The notes under the pieces: model-generated
The model's database searches: none
Told to the model about the DNA's origin: nothing
What the model saw: only the letters and a program-made list of their open reading frames with translations
Shown here: in pieces, positions 53,901 to 60,388 of the stretch
Layout of the letters: each line of letters starts with the position of its first letter
How positions within the stretch are numbered: the stretch's first letter is position 1
NCBI GenBank assembly: GCA_021404565.1
Contig: JAAWWF010000040.1
Span: 1-64,000, forward strand
From: Roseivirga sp.
GTDB lineage: Bacteria; Bacteroidota; Bacteroidia; Cytophagales; Cyclobacteriaceae
Direction: 5' to 3'
DNA length: 64,000 bases
Translations under genes and position numbers: made by a program

Positions 53901-55190
53901 GTATATGTAAAGTACCCGAGTGGTTTTACAAGTACCAATTCTGGTAGTAGTTCAAATATCGGGTTGGCACTCGCAGGGCTCTTCGGGGCCACTGGTGGCG
54001 GGGCTACGGTATACGAGCAGGGGGTGTATAATAACCTCAACAACAATGCGGCTACTTTCCTGGCTTCTGCTATCAATACGGGCAGTAGTACGGTACCGAA
54101 GGCTTATCTTAATTATGTCTTCTTCGATCAGGACTTTAACCTGGTCATGGCTAAGTCTGGTTATCAAAAGGTGGATAATGGGGCTTCCGGGGCTTTTGAT
54201 ATTTTAGAGGCGAATGGCCTGATTATGGAACAGGCGGGCTATCTTTACGTATATCTCTCTAATGAGGGACGTACCACAGACGGTGGTAATGTGTATTTTG
54301 ATGCACTTAGGGTCAATCATAAAAAAGGGCATATACTCCAGGAAGATCATTACTATCCTTTTGGCTTGAGCATAAATACACTCTCAAGCTCCGCCCCCCT
54401 ATCCAAACCAAACAAGTTCAAATACAACGGGAAAGAAGAACAGCCAGAGTTTGATCTGAACTGGTATGATTATGGGGCCAGGAACTATGATCCCCAGTTA
54501 GGGAGGTGGTTTAATGTTGACCCACTTGCCTTTGATTATCATGATAACTCACCATATCATTACTCTGGTAACAATCCGGTTCTATTTATGGATATTGATG
54601 GCAGGTATTATGTAGATGCCGATGGGAATAGAATTGAAACTAGCACCGATGAAAATGGTAAGATTGTACTCGGTGAAAACGCTACAGATGATCTGTCCAA
54701 AATGGTTCAGTTAATTAATGAGAGTGGTAGTGAAACAGCTACTTCCCAATTCTTGAAAGTAGGGGCAAATGAAACTAAAGTTCATTTTCAATTCTCTAAT
54801 GAATTTGTAATAGATACCAAAACTGGAAATTGGCTGTTAGGTTTACACCAAGCTCACGATTCAGAAGGGAAAGCTTTGGAATGGGATCCTATAAAAGGCG
54901 AGTTTGATGGGGAAATAAGTTTTATTCAAGACTCTGAAGGAAATTCTGTTTACAAAGAGGCCACAATTACTGTGTATGATTTAGCAATCAATCTTCTATC
55001 TCCAGATAAAAAAACAACCAATGCATTTATCGTTAGTACAAATGCTCATGAAAATGAGCACGATCTAAACAAGGAAGATATCAAAGCAATTAAAGATCGA
55101 CAAGAAGGTGTGAAAAATGATCGTGATGTCGAAGTTGTCGCAACAGAAATAGGAAAACGAGTAATTCGAGAGATAAATGGTAGCAAATAG
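50925..55190 (+). CDS. RHS-family polymorphic toxin candidate with metallopeptidase-like tip
   Basis: About 1,421 residues from ATG at 50925; ATGs at 50904 and 50934 are also in frame. A signal peptide (MKKIFNFLLSTVMVLTCFAL...) and a DUF6443-like N terminus ('NGYNIMQATQYMDGLGRPLQ') lead to YD repeats ('DYDHAGRLLTIKEKL', 'YEYDRVSRLTEADY'). The RHS core runs to about residue 1227 ('YYPFGLSI', 'YDYGARNYDPQLGRWFNVDP', 'NPVLFMDIDGRY'). The remaining ~194 residues form a separate tip that is visibly more AT-rich. The tip holds HENEH (about 1375-1379), an HExxH-type zinc-peptidase signature, with acidic residues after it ('DVEVVATEIGKR'). In RHS systems such tips are exchangeable toxins cut free by the core. 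The tip's enzyme activity is inference. The next gene overlaps by 14 bp. Confidence 0.9.
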   Translation: MTTMKKIFNFLLSTVMVLTCFALGISGLQAQNKPKTESTPTATVNLPGLLPTVSYSNSDTVNYVRTFDFYKPMTTAPVGSALTSAINGYNIMQATQYMDGLGRPLQTVSRRGSGNATDLVSFVVYDEYGRPALSPMPYRAASTSGDIQLTPSADQSSFLNGHFPGEDVFFGKTEFEASPLNRPLKQMAPGNSWTGRGVGVSSEYLTNTTADGVRIWTLGATPATTAVYQTGELSVMATTDENGNRVKEYTNGKGQVVLKKVQLAATAGNGHADWLNTYYVYDDYGNLRYVIPPRAVELISNNWIWTASETDDLVFVYTYDGRNRMVTKKVPGSGRVDMVYDKMDRLVATQDANQRALGEWTFTKYDELSRPVLTGFLTSALDRDSLQSITNAWAGDLNVKREGLSTANVLEGASITTSVRDTDVDTYRTRDAGFVDYLPGFVSVTDDDFVTERVASLSHEYTFYEGYHDATFPLLATGSWEMNTVNYYDDYGFTAKVWSTDFNGFYSAGTENAVTPAAYGNVRGMATGSKVRILGADDWLTTVMFYDDRGRVVQTQGENHLGGTDISTTQYDFAGRVLHTYTVHNNPLATASSTTRILKEFDYDHAGRLLTIKEKLNDTGSLKTLVTNSYNALGELETKTLGNGLEDLDYVYNVRGWLKSINGDYVASGTGGHFFGMDLYYDYGFETNQLNGNIAGVTWRSQSSSKKRAYGFEYDRVSRLTEADYHQNDGVANAWSQATADFSTGYGYDPNGNILKLMRKGLVAGTITTLDSLSYGYGSGYTKAGLGNQLMRVKDAEGDLGQGDFKDGNVSGDDYDYDANGNMKDDLNKGITNITYNHLNLPLVVSFGSSKSITYTYDAAGIKLSKLVNDNGSLTTTDYAGGFIYENNALQHFAHEEGRVRLESGTAKYDYFIKDHLGNTRMTLTEARDSTVYDATMETSLATFEESVFLNIAATRSTEEAFEGTASAKLGPESIGPAKMLVVSPGDTVDLSVYVKYPSGFTSTNSGSSSNIGLALAGLFGATGGGATVYEQGVYNNLNNNAATFLASAINTGSSTVPKAYLNYVFFDQDFNLVMAKSGYQKVDNGASGAFDILEANGLIMEQAGYLYVYLSNEGRTTDGGNVYFDALRVNHKKGHILQEDHYYPFGLSINTLSSSAPLSKPNKFKYNGKEEQPEFDLNWYDYGARNYDPQLGRWFNVDPLAFDYHDNSPYHYSGNNPVLFMDIDGRYYVDADGNRIETSTDENGKIVLGENATDDLSKMVQLINESGSETATSQFLKVGANETKVHFQFSNEFVIDTKTGNWLLGLHQAHDSEGKALEWDPIKGEFDGEISFIQDSEGNSVYKEATITVYDLAINLLSPDKKTTNAFIVSTNAHENEHDLNKEDIKAIKDRQEGVKNDRDVEVVATEIGKRVIREINGSK

Positions 55191-55722
55191 AAAACTTCAG
55201 AAAATCATCGGGTGTTTACTTTTGATTTTTATACTTGACATCACCCAAGCGCAAAATGAGCCTAACCAAATGGAGGTTATGGCATCCACATTAACTAATG
55301 CGCTTAAACCTGAAAATGAACAATATTATTTTCCAGGAGGATTTCGCATTAAAAATAATAGCATACCAGTCAATTTCTTTGTTTTTGATATGATTGATAC
55401 CACTCAAAATTGGTATCCTCCTGAAGTAAGTATTGGAAAATCAGTTAAAATAAAAAAGTCAGGGATTTATCATTTTGCTCCTATAAGATTCGCTATTTCA
55501 TTCAGTCATATTGCAGTTATCAAAAATGGTTCTCTAAAGACATTTAGTTTCCTTAACTGCGAAGAAAAAGGAAACACCGTTGATGAGGTTGTCGAATATA
55601 TTAGGGAAAATTTTGATTTTGATGAGGAGATAATTGATAGAATACTTAGGTACAGAGACCATGGTACATACTTTGCTATTGACCCAATGGCGAAAGTTAA
55701 TTGTAATGAAGCTCTGAGGTAG
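55177..55722 (+). CDS. Exported protein overlapping the RHS tip; candidate immunity protein
   Basis: 181 residues with a signal peptide (about 1-25, 'KIIGCLLLIFILDITQAQ'). It is not recognised as a known family. The mature part is a mixed alpha/beta-looking sequence with an acidic helix 'VDEVVEYIRENFDFDEEIID'. It starts inside the last codons of the RHS gene (14-bp overlap) and shares the tip's AT-rich composition. Both are usual for the cognate immunity gene of a polymorphic toxin, and an exported location would fit a toxin acting outside the cytoplasm. Its TAG stop lies inside an IS1-like end (GGTAGTGCC), so the original C terminus may have been changed by insertion. An alternative is an accessory or chaperone protein. 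Confidence 0.7.
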   Translation: MVANRKLQKIIGCLLLIFILDITQAQNEPNQMEVMASTLTNALKPENEQYYFPGGFRIKNNSIPVNFFVFDMIDTTQNWYPPEVSIGKSVKIKKSGIYHFAPIRFAISFSHIAVIKNGSLKTFSFLNCEEKGNTVDEVVEYIRENFDFDEEIIDRILRYRDHGTYFAIDPMAKVNCNEALR

Positions 55723-55741
55723 TGCCTCCAATTATCTGTAA
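55718..55741 (+). repeat. IS1-like terminal repeat, copy 1
   Basis: GGTAGTGCCTCCAATTATCT resembles the left terminal repeat of IS1, which begins GGTGATGCTGCCAACTTACT. It overlaps the stop codon of the candidate immunity gene. No partner end in opposite orientation is seen nearby. Confidence 0.5.
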
Positions 55742-55809
55742 TGTACCAAGTTATCTGATATTGAAAACTAAAGACCTAAGTCTCTGATTTTCAAATATAA
55801 TTTTTACGA

Positions 55810-55835
55810 GGGTGTCTCAAAAGGGCACCCTTTTT
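55810..55835 (+). terminator. Probable terminator of the RHS operon
   Basis: GGGTGTC...GGGCACCC pairs over 7 bp (one G-U) and is followed by five T. It lies about 90 bp past the last gene of the RHS operon. Confidence 0.6.
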
Positions 55836-55836
55836 C

Positions 55837-55884
55837 GGTAGTGCCTCCAAATAGTTGATGGGTAGTGCCTCCAAATAGTTGATG
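55837..55884 (+). repeat. Perfect 24-bp tandem repeat of IS1-like ends (copies 2 and 3)
   Basis: Two identical 24-bp units, each GGTAGTGCCTCCAAATAGTT plus GATG, lie head to tail at 55837-55860 and 55861-55884. Both match the IS1 terminal repeat layout. A related sequence, GCTACCAACATAAG, follows at once. Direct abutment of two ends in the same direction is not the structure of a simple insertion. Confidence 0.8.
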
Positions 55885-55912
55885 AAGCTACCAACATAAG
55901 AATAACGCAAAT

Positions 55913-55938
55913 AAAGGCCGGTTTTTACCGGTCTTTTT
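55913..55938 (+). terminator. Rho-independent terminator upstream of the IS
   Basis: AAAGGCCGGT / ACCGGTCTTT forms a 10-bp stem (one G-U) with a TTTT loop and a following U tract. It would protect the transposase gene from readthrough out of the RHS operon, a common arrangement in IS elements. Confidence 0.8.
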
Positions 55939-56015
55939 GTTTTTGGCGATGACTATAAGCCACTAACTGGTACTAAAAAGTGACTTAGAAGTGAAATATA
56001 GAGATCCAAAGCTCC

Positions 56016-56699
56016 TTAGTGCTACCAAATAGTTGATAAGAAATGAACTGTCAGTATTGTCAAGGTGATTGTGTCAAAAACGGAAGACAAAGTAATGGAC
56101 AACAAAGGTTTCGTTGCAAAACGTGTTGTAAGAGTCAACAAGCCACATACCACTACAAAGCCTGCCAAAAACCCATTCGAGATTTATTCCTGAAATGCCT
56201 GAAAGCCGGAAACAGCCTGAGAGGTATCACATTTATTACGGGCATCTCGGTAAATACACAAATCCGCTGGATCAGAAAGCTAGGAAAGGTGCTCAAACCA
56301 CCATCAGCTATTCGGCTTTACGATGAATATGAGTTGGACGAGTTATGCACCTATGTCGGTAATAAAAACAGGCGCAGATGGGTCATCAGTGCTATTTCCA
56401 GAAGCACGGGAAAGGTAGTCGCCATCAAAACAGGTACACGCACCGCACAAAGCCTGAAGGTAGTAGTCGACAAATTGCTTTGCCTCTCACCCATTGCCAT
56501 TCACACAGACCGATTAATTGCTTATCGGTCTTTAATTCCACCAGAAATCCATAAGATCAAAGCCCATGGAATCAATAAAATAGAGAGGTATCATCTTAAC
56601 CTTCGCACCCATATCAAACGCCTCAATCGCAGAACCATTTGCTTTGCAAAAAGAATCGATATGCTCAACCATCTCGTCAGACTACATGCATGGAACTGA
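56016..56699 (+). mobile_element. IS1-family element, right end not found
   Basis: The left end is taken as the IS1-like repeat at 56017-56038 (TAGTGCTACCAAATAGTTGA), only a few bases before the transposase start. Relative to the tandem copies it has TT in place of the leading GG. No inverted copy (…GGAGGCACTACC or …GGTAGCACTACC) is found in the 300 bp after the transposase, where instead a REP element and a transposase remnant of another family begin. The element is therefore probably damaged or has an unusual right end. Confidence 0.65.
56043..56699 (+). CDS. IS1-family transposase (single frame)
   Basis: 218 residues. An InsA-like zinc ribbon (C3-x2-C6 ... C25-x2-C28) and HTH ('NSLRGITFITGISVNTQIRW') are joined in one frame to an InsB-like catalytic part. 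Candidate catalytic residues are D99 in 'ELDELCTYVGNK', D156 in 'IHTDRLIAYRS' and E181 in 'NKIERYHLNLRTHIKRLNRR'. The length is close to InsAB' of IS1 (about 230). No programmed frameshift is needed, as in many IS1 relatives outside enterobacteria. All motifs are intact, so the enzyme may still be active even though no right end is visible. Confidence 0.92.
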   Translation: MNCQYCQGDCVKNGRQSNGQQRFRCKTCCKSQQATYHYKACQKPIRDLFLKCLKAGNSLRGITFITGISVNTQIRWIRKLGKVLKPPSAIRLYDEYELDELCTYVGNKNRRRWVISAISRSTGKVVAIKTGTRTAQSLKVVVDKLLCLSPIAIHTDRLIAYRSLIPPEIHKIKAHGINKIERYHLNLRTHIKRLNRRTICFAKRIDMLNHLVRLHAWN

Positions 56700-56725
56700 A
56701 ATTTAAAACAAAAACCTCCTACGCG

Positions 56726-56765
56726 TTTGCAACTCGCAGGTATGAGAAAGGCATTTATAATGCCA
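56726..56765 (+). repeat. REP-like hairpin before the transposase remnant
   Basis: A 40-bp element with GAGAAAGGCATTTATAATGC; GGCATT/AATGCC forms a hairpin. It matches 41557-41596 along its full length with few differences. Its position directly before a REP-associated tyrosine transposase remnant is what is expected for the element's own end. Confidence 0.65.
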
Positions 56766-56800
56766 TATAACATACCAAGGCATTCTGTTAACAGATTAGA

Positions 56801-56974
56801 ATGGAATTAGCACCTATAAGCCTATATTCATACCCTATGTCTGGTGATAGTTACAAAATTCAGGATCAGCAAGGTTATTACTTTCTCAACTTAACAGTAG
56901 TACTATGGATCGATCTTTTTAGCAGAATGGATTACAACGACATCATCTTTGACTCACTCATGTATTCGGTGTAA
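56801..56974 (+). pseudogene. Truncated REP-associated tyrosine transposase (RAYT/IS200-like)
   Basis: A 57-residue frame. The part from Met13, 'YKIQDQQGYYFLNLTVVLWI' and then 'DLFSRMDYNDIIFDSL', matches the start of Bacteroidota IS200-like REP transposases ('YKF.D..G.YF.TF.VV.WIDVFTR.EY.DI..DSL.Y'). The His-hydrophobic-His motif and catalytic Tyr, which lie further on in intact enzymes, are missing, so this is a 5' fragment. Its TAA overlaps the ATG of the next gene, marking the break point. The family call is from memory of the conserved start and is fairly specific. Confidence 0.7.
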
Positions 56975-57300
56975 TGATATTTCTGTTAAAAATCTCCCTG
57001 TTAATAACCACCTGGCTCAAACTCCATAGCCATTGGAACTACTATAAGCAAATTCATAATCTGGACGAGGATGTTGAATTTAAAGATTTCATGTACGAGT
57101 CAATCTCCAAAGAAAACAGCATTTGGAATGCCTTTTTCATCATGTTGAAGTTTTTAGCTCCGGTCTTCATTAGGGAGTTTCCCGACTTAAAGGAGACTGA
57201 ATATCAAGCATCAAAAAAGAACATTCTTAAATGGATACTAATCTGGTGGGCAATCGCTATAGGGATATTGGTACTGTCCGTTATAGGTAATAGTGGCTAG
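56974..57300 (+). CDS. Small hypothetical membrane protein
   Basis: 108 residues, no family recognised. A hydrophobic N terminus (MIFLLKISLLITTWL), a central hydrophobic segment ('NAFFIMLKFLAPVFI') and a C-terminal membrane helix ('ILIWWAIAIGILVLSVIG') flank charged stretches. The ATG overlaps the stop of the transposase remnant (TAATG), so the true start may have been lost or fused. Its stop codon runs into GGTGCTACCCCCTGCTGAT, weakly like the IS1-type ends nearby. The location in the RHS-distal hot spot suggests a displaced immunity or accessory gene (inference). Confidence 0.55.
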   Translation: MIFLLKISLLITTWLKLHSHWNYYKQIHNLDEDVEFKDFMYESISKENSIWNAFFIMLKFLAPVFIREFPDLKETEYQASKKNILKWILIWWAIAIGILVLSVIGNSG

Positions 57301-57356
57301 GTGCTACCCCCTGCTGATTGGGAATAGGCCTGATTTAAAACCAACCTGACTAAAAC

Positions 57357-57827
57357 ATGAGAACTGTATTGCTTTCTGTATTTATGGTTTTGTTGTTGCT
57401 CTCTTGTAGCAGCCGAGACCATAGCTCAATCCGGACTGACATAGCCGGATTAAGGAAAACAATTAACATTCCGTATAAGCCAAAAGATTTAATCTGGGAA
57501 ATAAAACCCATAGGTAGCAATAGGTCAATTGGCCCGACAGATTACATTTTAATGGCCTCATTTAGTTTAGAGAAGGGAGAATTTGGAGAACTGAAATCAA
57601 AATATGCTGTAGCAGATGACATTAGTAATGAAGTCGTGTTAAAAGAGGAGTTTGTGAGTGATTGGTTTTTGAATGCAATCCAATCAATCTCAACCAGGGA
57701 CAAGGAGGCGTATAAGGTTGAAAACCCTGCTTATAAAGCCAGGGAATTCTATAAATCACCATACCTTAATGGCATCTGTTTTTTCAAGGATGATGGGACT
57801 GTATTTTTGCTTTTAGGTACTAGTTGA
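57357..57827 (+). CDS. Small hypothetical lipoprotein
   Basis: 156 residues with a lipoprotein signal (MRTVLLSVFMVLLLLSC, Cys17) and a soluble domain that I do not recognise ('DLIWEIKPIGSNRSIGPTDY', 'FFKDDGTVFLLLGTS'). It is AT-rich like the RHS tip and its neighbour. It is followed 7 bp later by another GGTAGTGCCTCC element. As an exported orphan gene behind an RHS locus it is a candidate orphan immunity protein, on position alone. Confidence 0.7.
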   Translation: MRTVLLSVFMVLLLLSCSSRDHSSIRTDIAGLRKTINIPYKPKDLIWEIKPIGSNRSIGPTDYILMASFSLEKGEFGELKSKYAVADDISNEVVLKEEFVSDWFLNAIQSISTRDKEAYKVENPAYKAREFYKSPYLNGICFFKDDGTVFLLLGTS

Positions 57828-57834
57828 GATTCGA

Positions 57835-57858
57835 GGTAGTGCCTCCAAACACAAAAGT
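57835..57858 (+). repeat. IS1-like terminal repeat, last copy
   Basis: GGTAGTGCCTCCAA is identical to the first 14 bases of the tandem copies at 55837-55884; the next bases (ACACAAAAG) differ. It has the same orientation as all other copies and sits just past the lipoprotein gene, at the right edge of the hot spot. Confidence 0.55.
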
Positions 57859-57867
57859 GAGTAAGCC

Positions 57868-59529
57868 CTACTCCTCCTTCAGCTTTCTTCTCAGAATCTT
57901 ACCCACATTGGTTTTGGGCAAATCATCTCTGAACTCATAATGCTTAGGGCGCTTATAACCAGTCAGGTTTTCATGGCAGAAATCGCGTAGCTCCTGCTCG
58001 GTAAGTGAAGGATCAGATTTTACCACAAAGGCCTTTACACACTCCGTAGATTTATCGTGAGGAACCCCAATCACGGCAACTTCCAGCACCTTCGGATGGT
58101 CAGCAATCACGTTTTCCACCTCATTGGGGAATACATTAAAGCCTGAGACATTGATCATGTCTTTTTTACGGTCCACAATGGTAAAGAAGCCATCGGCATC
58201 CATCACCCCAATATCACCGCTTCTGAAATAGCCTCCATCAAAGAAAACGCCTTCATTGTCTTTGCCCCAATAACCACTCATTACCTGGGGACCTTTGATA
58301 CAAATCTCCCCTACCTCTCCCTGGGCGAGACGGTTACCATCATCATCAAAAATGGCCAGCTCGGTCGAAGGGGTCGGAATGCCTATCGTACCCATCTTGT
58401 GGGTACCATCCAGCGGATTACAGCAGACTACCGGAGAAGTTTCACTGAGCCCATAGCCCTGCACCAGCGGACTGCCGGTTAGCTTTTCCCATTTCTTAGC
58501 CACGGCATCCTGCACAGCCATACCACCGCCAATAGAGCCCTTGAAATTCGAGAAGTCTACATCCTTAAAATCAGGATTATTCAGCAACCCGTTGAAAAGG
58601 GTATTTACTCCCGTAAACAGGGTGAAAGGGTGCTTCTTAAGCTCTTTCACAAAGCCCGGCATATCCCGTGGATTGGTTACGAGTACATTTTTAGCCCCGA
58701 TATGCGCCATAAAAGTGCAGTTTACATTGAGGGCGAAAATATGATACAAAGGGATAGCCGTGATCATAATTTCCTGCCGGCCCTGCTCTAAAAGCGGTTT
58801 GAAAACATGGGTAACAATAATGGTGTGTGACACCACATTGGCGTGAGAAAGCACCGCTCCCTTAGATACCCCGGTGGTACCACCTGTATACTGTAGAAAG
58901 GCCGTATCGCTGCTTTTTATATCAGGCTTGGTGTACTTCATTCTGGCTCCTTCAGCCAGCGCTTTGGTCAGCTTTACGGAGCCCGGCAGACTATAGGCCG
59001 GCACCATTTTCTTGACTCGCTTTACCACAAAGTTTACCAGTTTCCCCTTAAAGCCCCCCAGCAAATCACCCAGCTCGGTGACAATGACATGCTTGATAGA
59101 CGTCTTACCCAGCACCTCCTGCAGGCTATGTGCAAAGTTGGCGATAATCACTATGGCCTTTACCCCGGAATCATTGAACTGATGCTCCATTTCCCGGGGT
59201 GTATAGAGTGGGTTGGTATTGACCACCACACAACCGGCCCTTAAAGCCCCAACGAGCACAATGGGGTATTGCAGACAGTTAGGCATTTGTATCGCAATGC
59301 GGTCGCCTTTGACAAAGCCCAGCTTATTTTGTAGGTAGGCTGCAAAGTTGGCCGAAGCCTGATCAATCTCCTGAAAGGTCAGCACCTTCCCCATATTCTC
59401 AAAAGCCTCGCGGCTCCCGAATTTGTTAAAGGCATTTTGGAAGATTTCCAGAATGTTTTCCGGCATCTCCTGATCTATCTCGGCAGGGATGCCCTGTGGG
59501 TAATGGGCGATCCAGGGAAAGGTACTCAT
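57868..59529 (-). CDS. Long-chain fatty acid-CoA ligase (FadD-like)
   Basis: 553 residues, close to the usual length. It activates fatty acids to acyl-CoA through an acyl-AMP intermediate. The P-loop-like AMP-binding motif 'YTGGTTGVSKGA' is at about 214-225, 'GYGLSETSP' near 356, 'YFRSGDIGVMDADGFFTIVD' near 430 and the FACS-like 'DRKKDMINVSGFNVFPNEVE' after it. The C-terminal catalytic Lys is in 'PKTNVGKILRRKL'. All motifs are intact. It is probably cytoplasmic or membrane-associated. It is a single gene, convergent with the hot spot, and unrelated in role to its neighbours. Confidence 0.93.
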   Translation of the reverse strand: MSTFPWIAHYPQGIPAEIDQEMPENILEIFQNAFNKFGSREAFENMGKVLTFQEIDQASANFAAYLQNKLGFVKGDRIAIQMPNCLQYPIVLVGALRAGCVVVNTNPLYTPREMEHQFNDSGVKAIVIIANFAHSLQEVLGKTSIKHVIVTELGDLLGGFKGKLVNFVVKRVKKMVPAYSLPGSVKLTKALAEGARMKYTKPDIKSSDTAFLQYTGGTTGVSKGAVLSHANVVSHTIIVTHVFKPLLEQGRQEIMITAIPLYHIFALNVNCTFMAHIGAKNVLVTNPRDMPGFVKELKKHPFTLFTGVNTLFNGLLNNPDFKDVDFSNFKGSIGGGMAVQDAVAKKWEKLTGSPLVQGYGLSETSPVVCCNPLDGTHKMGTIGIPTPSTELAIFDDDGNRLAQGEVGEICIKGPQVMSGYWGKDNEGVFFDGGYFRSGDIGVMDADGFFTIVDRKKDMINVSGFNVFPNEVENVIADHPKVLEVAVIGVPHDKSTECVKAFVVKSDPSLTEQELRDFCHENLTGYKRPKHYEFRDDLPKTNVGKILRRKLKEE

Positions 59530-59664
59530 AGGTTAAAATTTGGCTAACATCAAATATAAGAGAATTGGCCAGCCAATTGTTTTGCGCACAAAAAAATATG
59601 AGTACCGATCCAGATTGCTCTTCCCACCCTTAGCGCCAGACTCCCCTGGCCTTAGTTTGATACG

Positions 59665-59906
59665 GGTTTAACCTTGGAGGCCTGATCCAGGCTTCTAAGA
59701 TGAGGGTGAGACGGATGTTCAACACAGAGCACAGGCTTTGAGTTATTCCTTACTGTCCACAGAATCATATGCCGTACCTAAAGGCACGGAGCAATACATT
59801 CTGAGCTGCGTTACCTACATTTTGTCCCTACGGGACTACATAGTATAGGCTTACATATCACTTTGTACATAGGTTTAAGTCTAGAGGCCTGATAAAGACT
59901 TCCAAG
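59665..59906. repeat. Non-coding interspersed repeat with two hairpins
   Basis: Two 35-bp direct repeats, about 80% alike and marked by GAGGCCTGAT, lie at 59665-59699 and 59872-59906. Between them are CCGTACCTAAAGGCACGG (59772-59789) and TTTGTCCCTACGGGACTACA (59821-59840). Both match by memory the 'tgccgta..cacgg' and 'gtccctacgggac' words of non-coding repeats common in Bacteroidota genomes. A weaker third copy (TTTAACCCCAGAGGCC) follows near 60181. No gene is seen in 59530-60388. Confidence 0.5.
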
Positions 59907-60388
59907 CCCCAGGTCGGACGGATGTAACAGAGTGGAACCGACTTTATGGCCATCTCACAATCCAGGGTCGATACCATTGAGTGAAGGCTTCACCCTTTAA
60001 TTCCCTAAAAGGAGTGGCAAAAACCTTTTTCATCACCCTTCAGGGCCAGGGGTGCAATGGAAGTTCAAATATCCCATCTCTTTACTTAATCGCATTGGAA
60101 CCCAGTTAAGTACCTCAGGACTCCAACTCCCCCGTCAGTACCGATGTTTATGGAAACCGGCCTATCATTTTCTATAGAGATTTAACCCCAGAGGCCACTG
60201 AACTCCATGCTATCGCTTGTGTACTGATTTAATGAAAAGTGAATCAATTTCCATAAAGTGGTCAGTTGATTATCAACACATAGACCAACTAATAACTATT
60301 AACTGATTAACCAATCACCACATTTAAGGCACGGTCTATGACTAGAATGACCAAATGTTCTTAATTATGACCATTCAGGAAGCAGCCT

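Noticed and set aside
56591-56773. A 60-codon minus-strand frame over the transposase 3' end
   Set aside because: It is antisense to the transposase and REP element, with no independent support.
60279-60340. CATAGACC and GGTCTATG as an inverted pair resembling the operator halves
   Set aside because: The halves are 46 bp apart, lack the central CTTAAG and are downstream of the nearest minus-strand gene. Probably chance.
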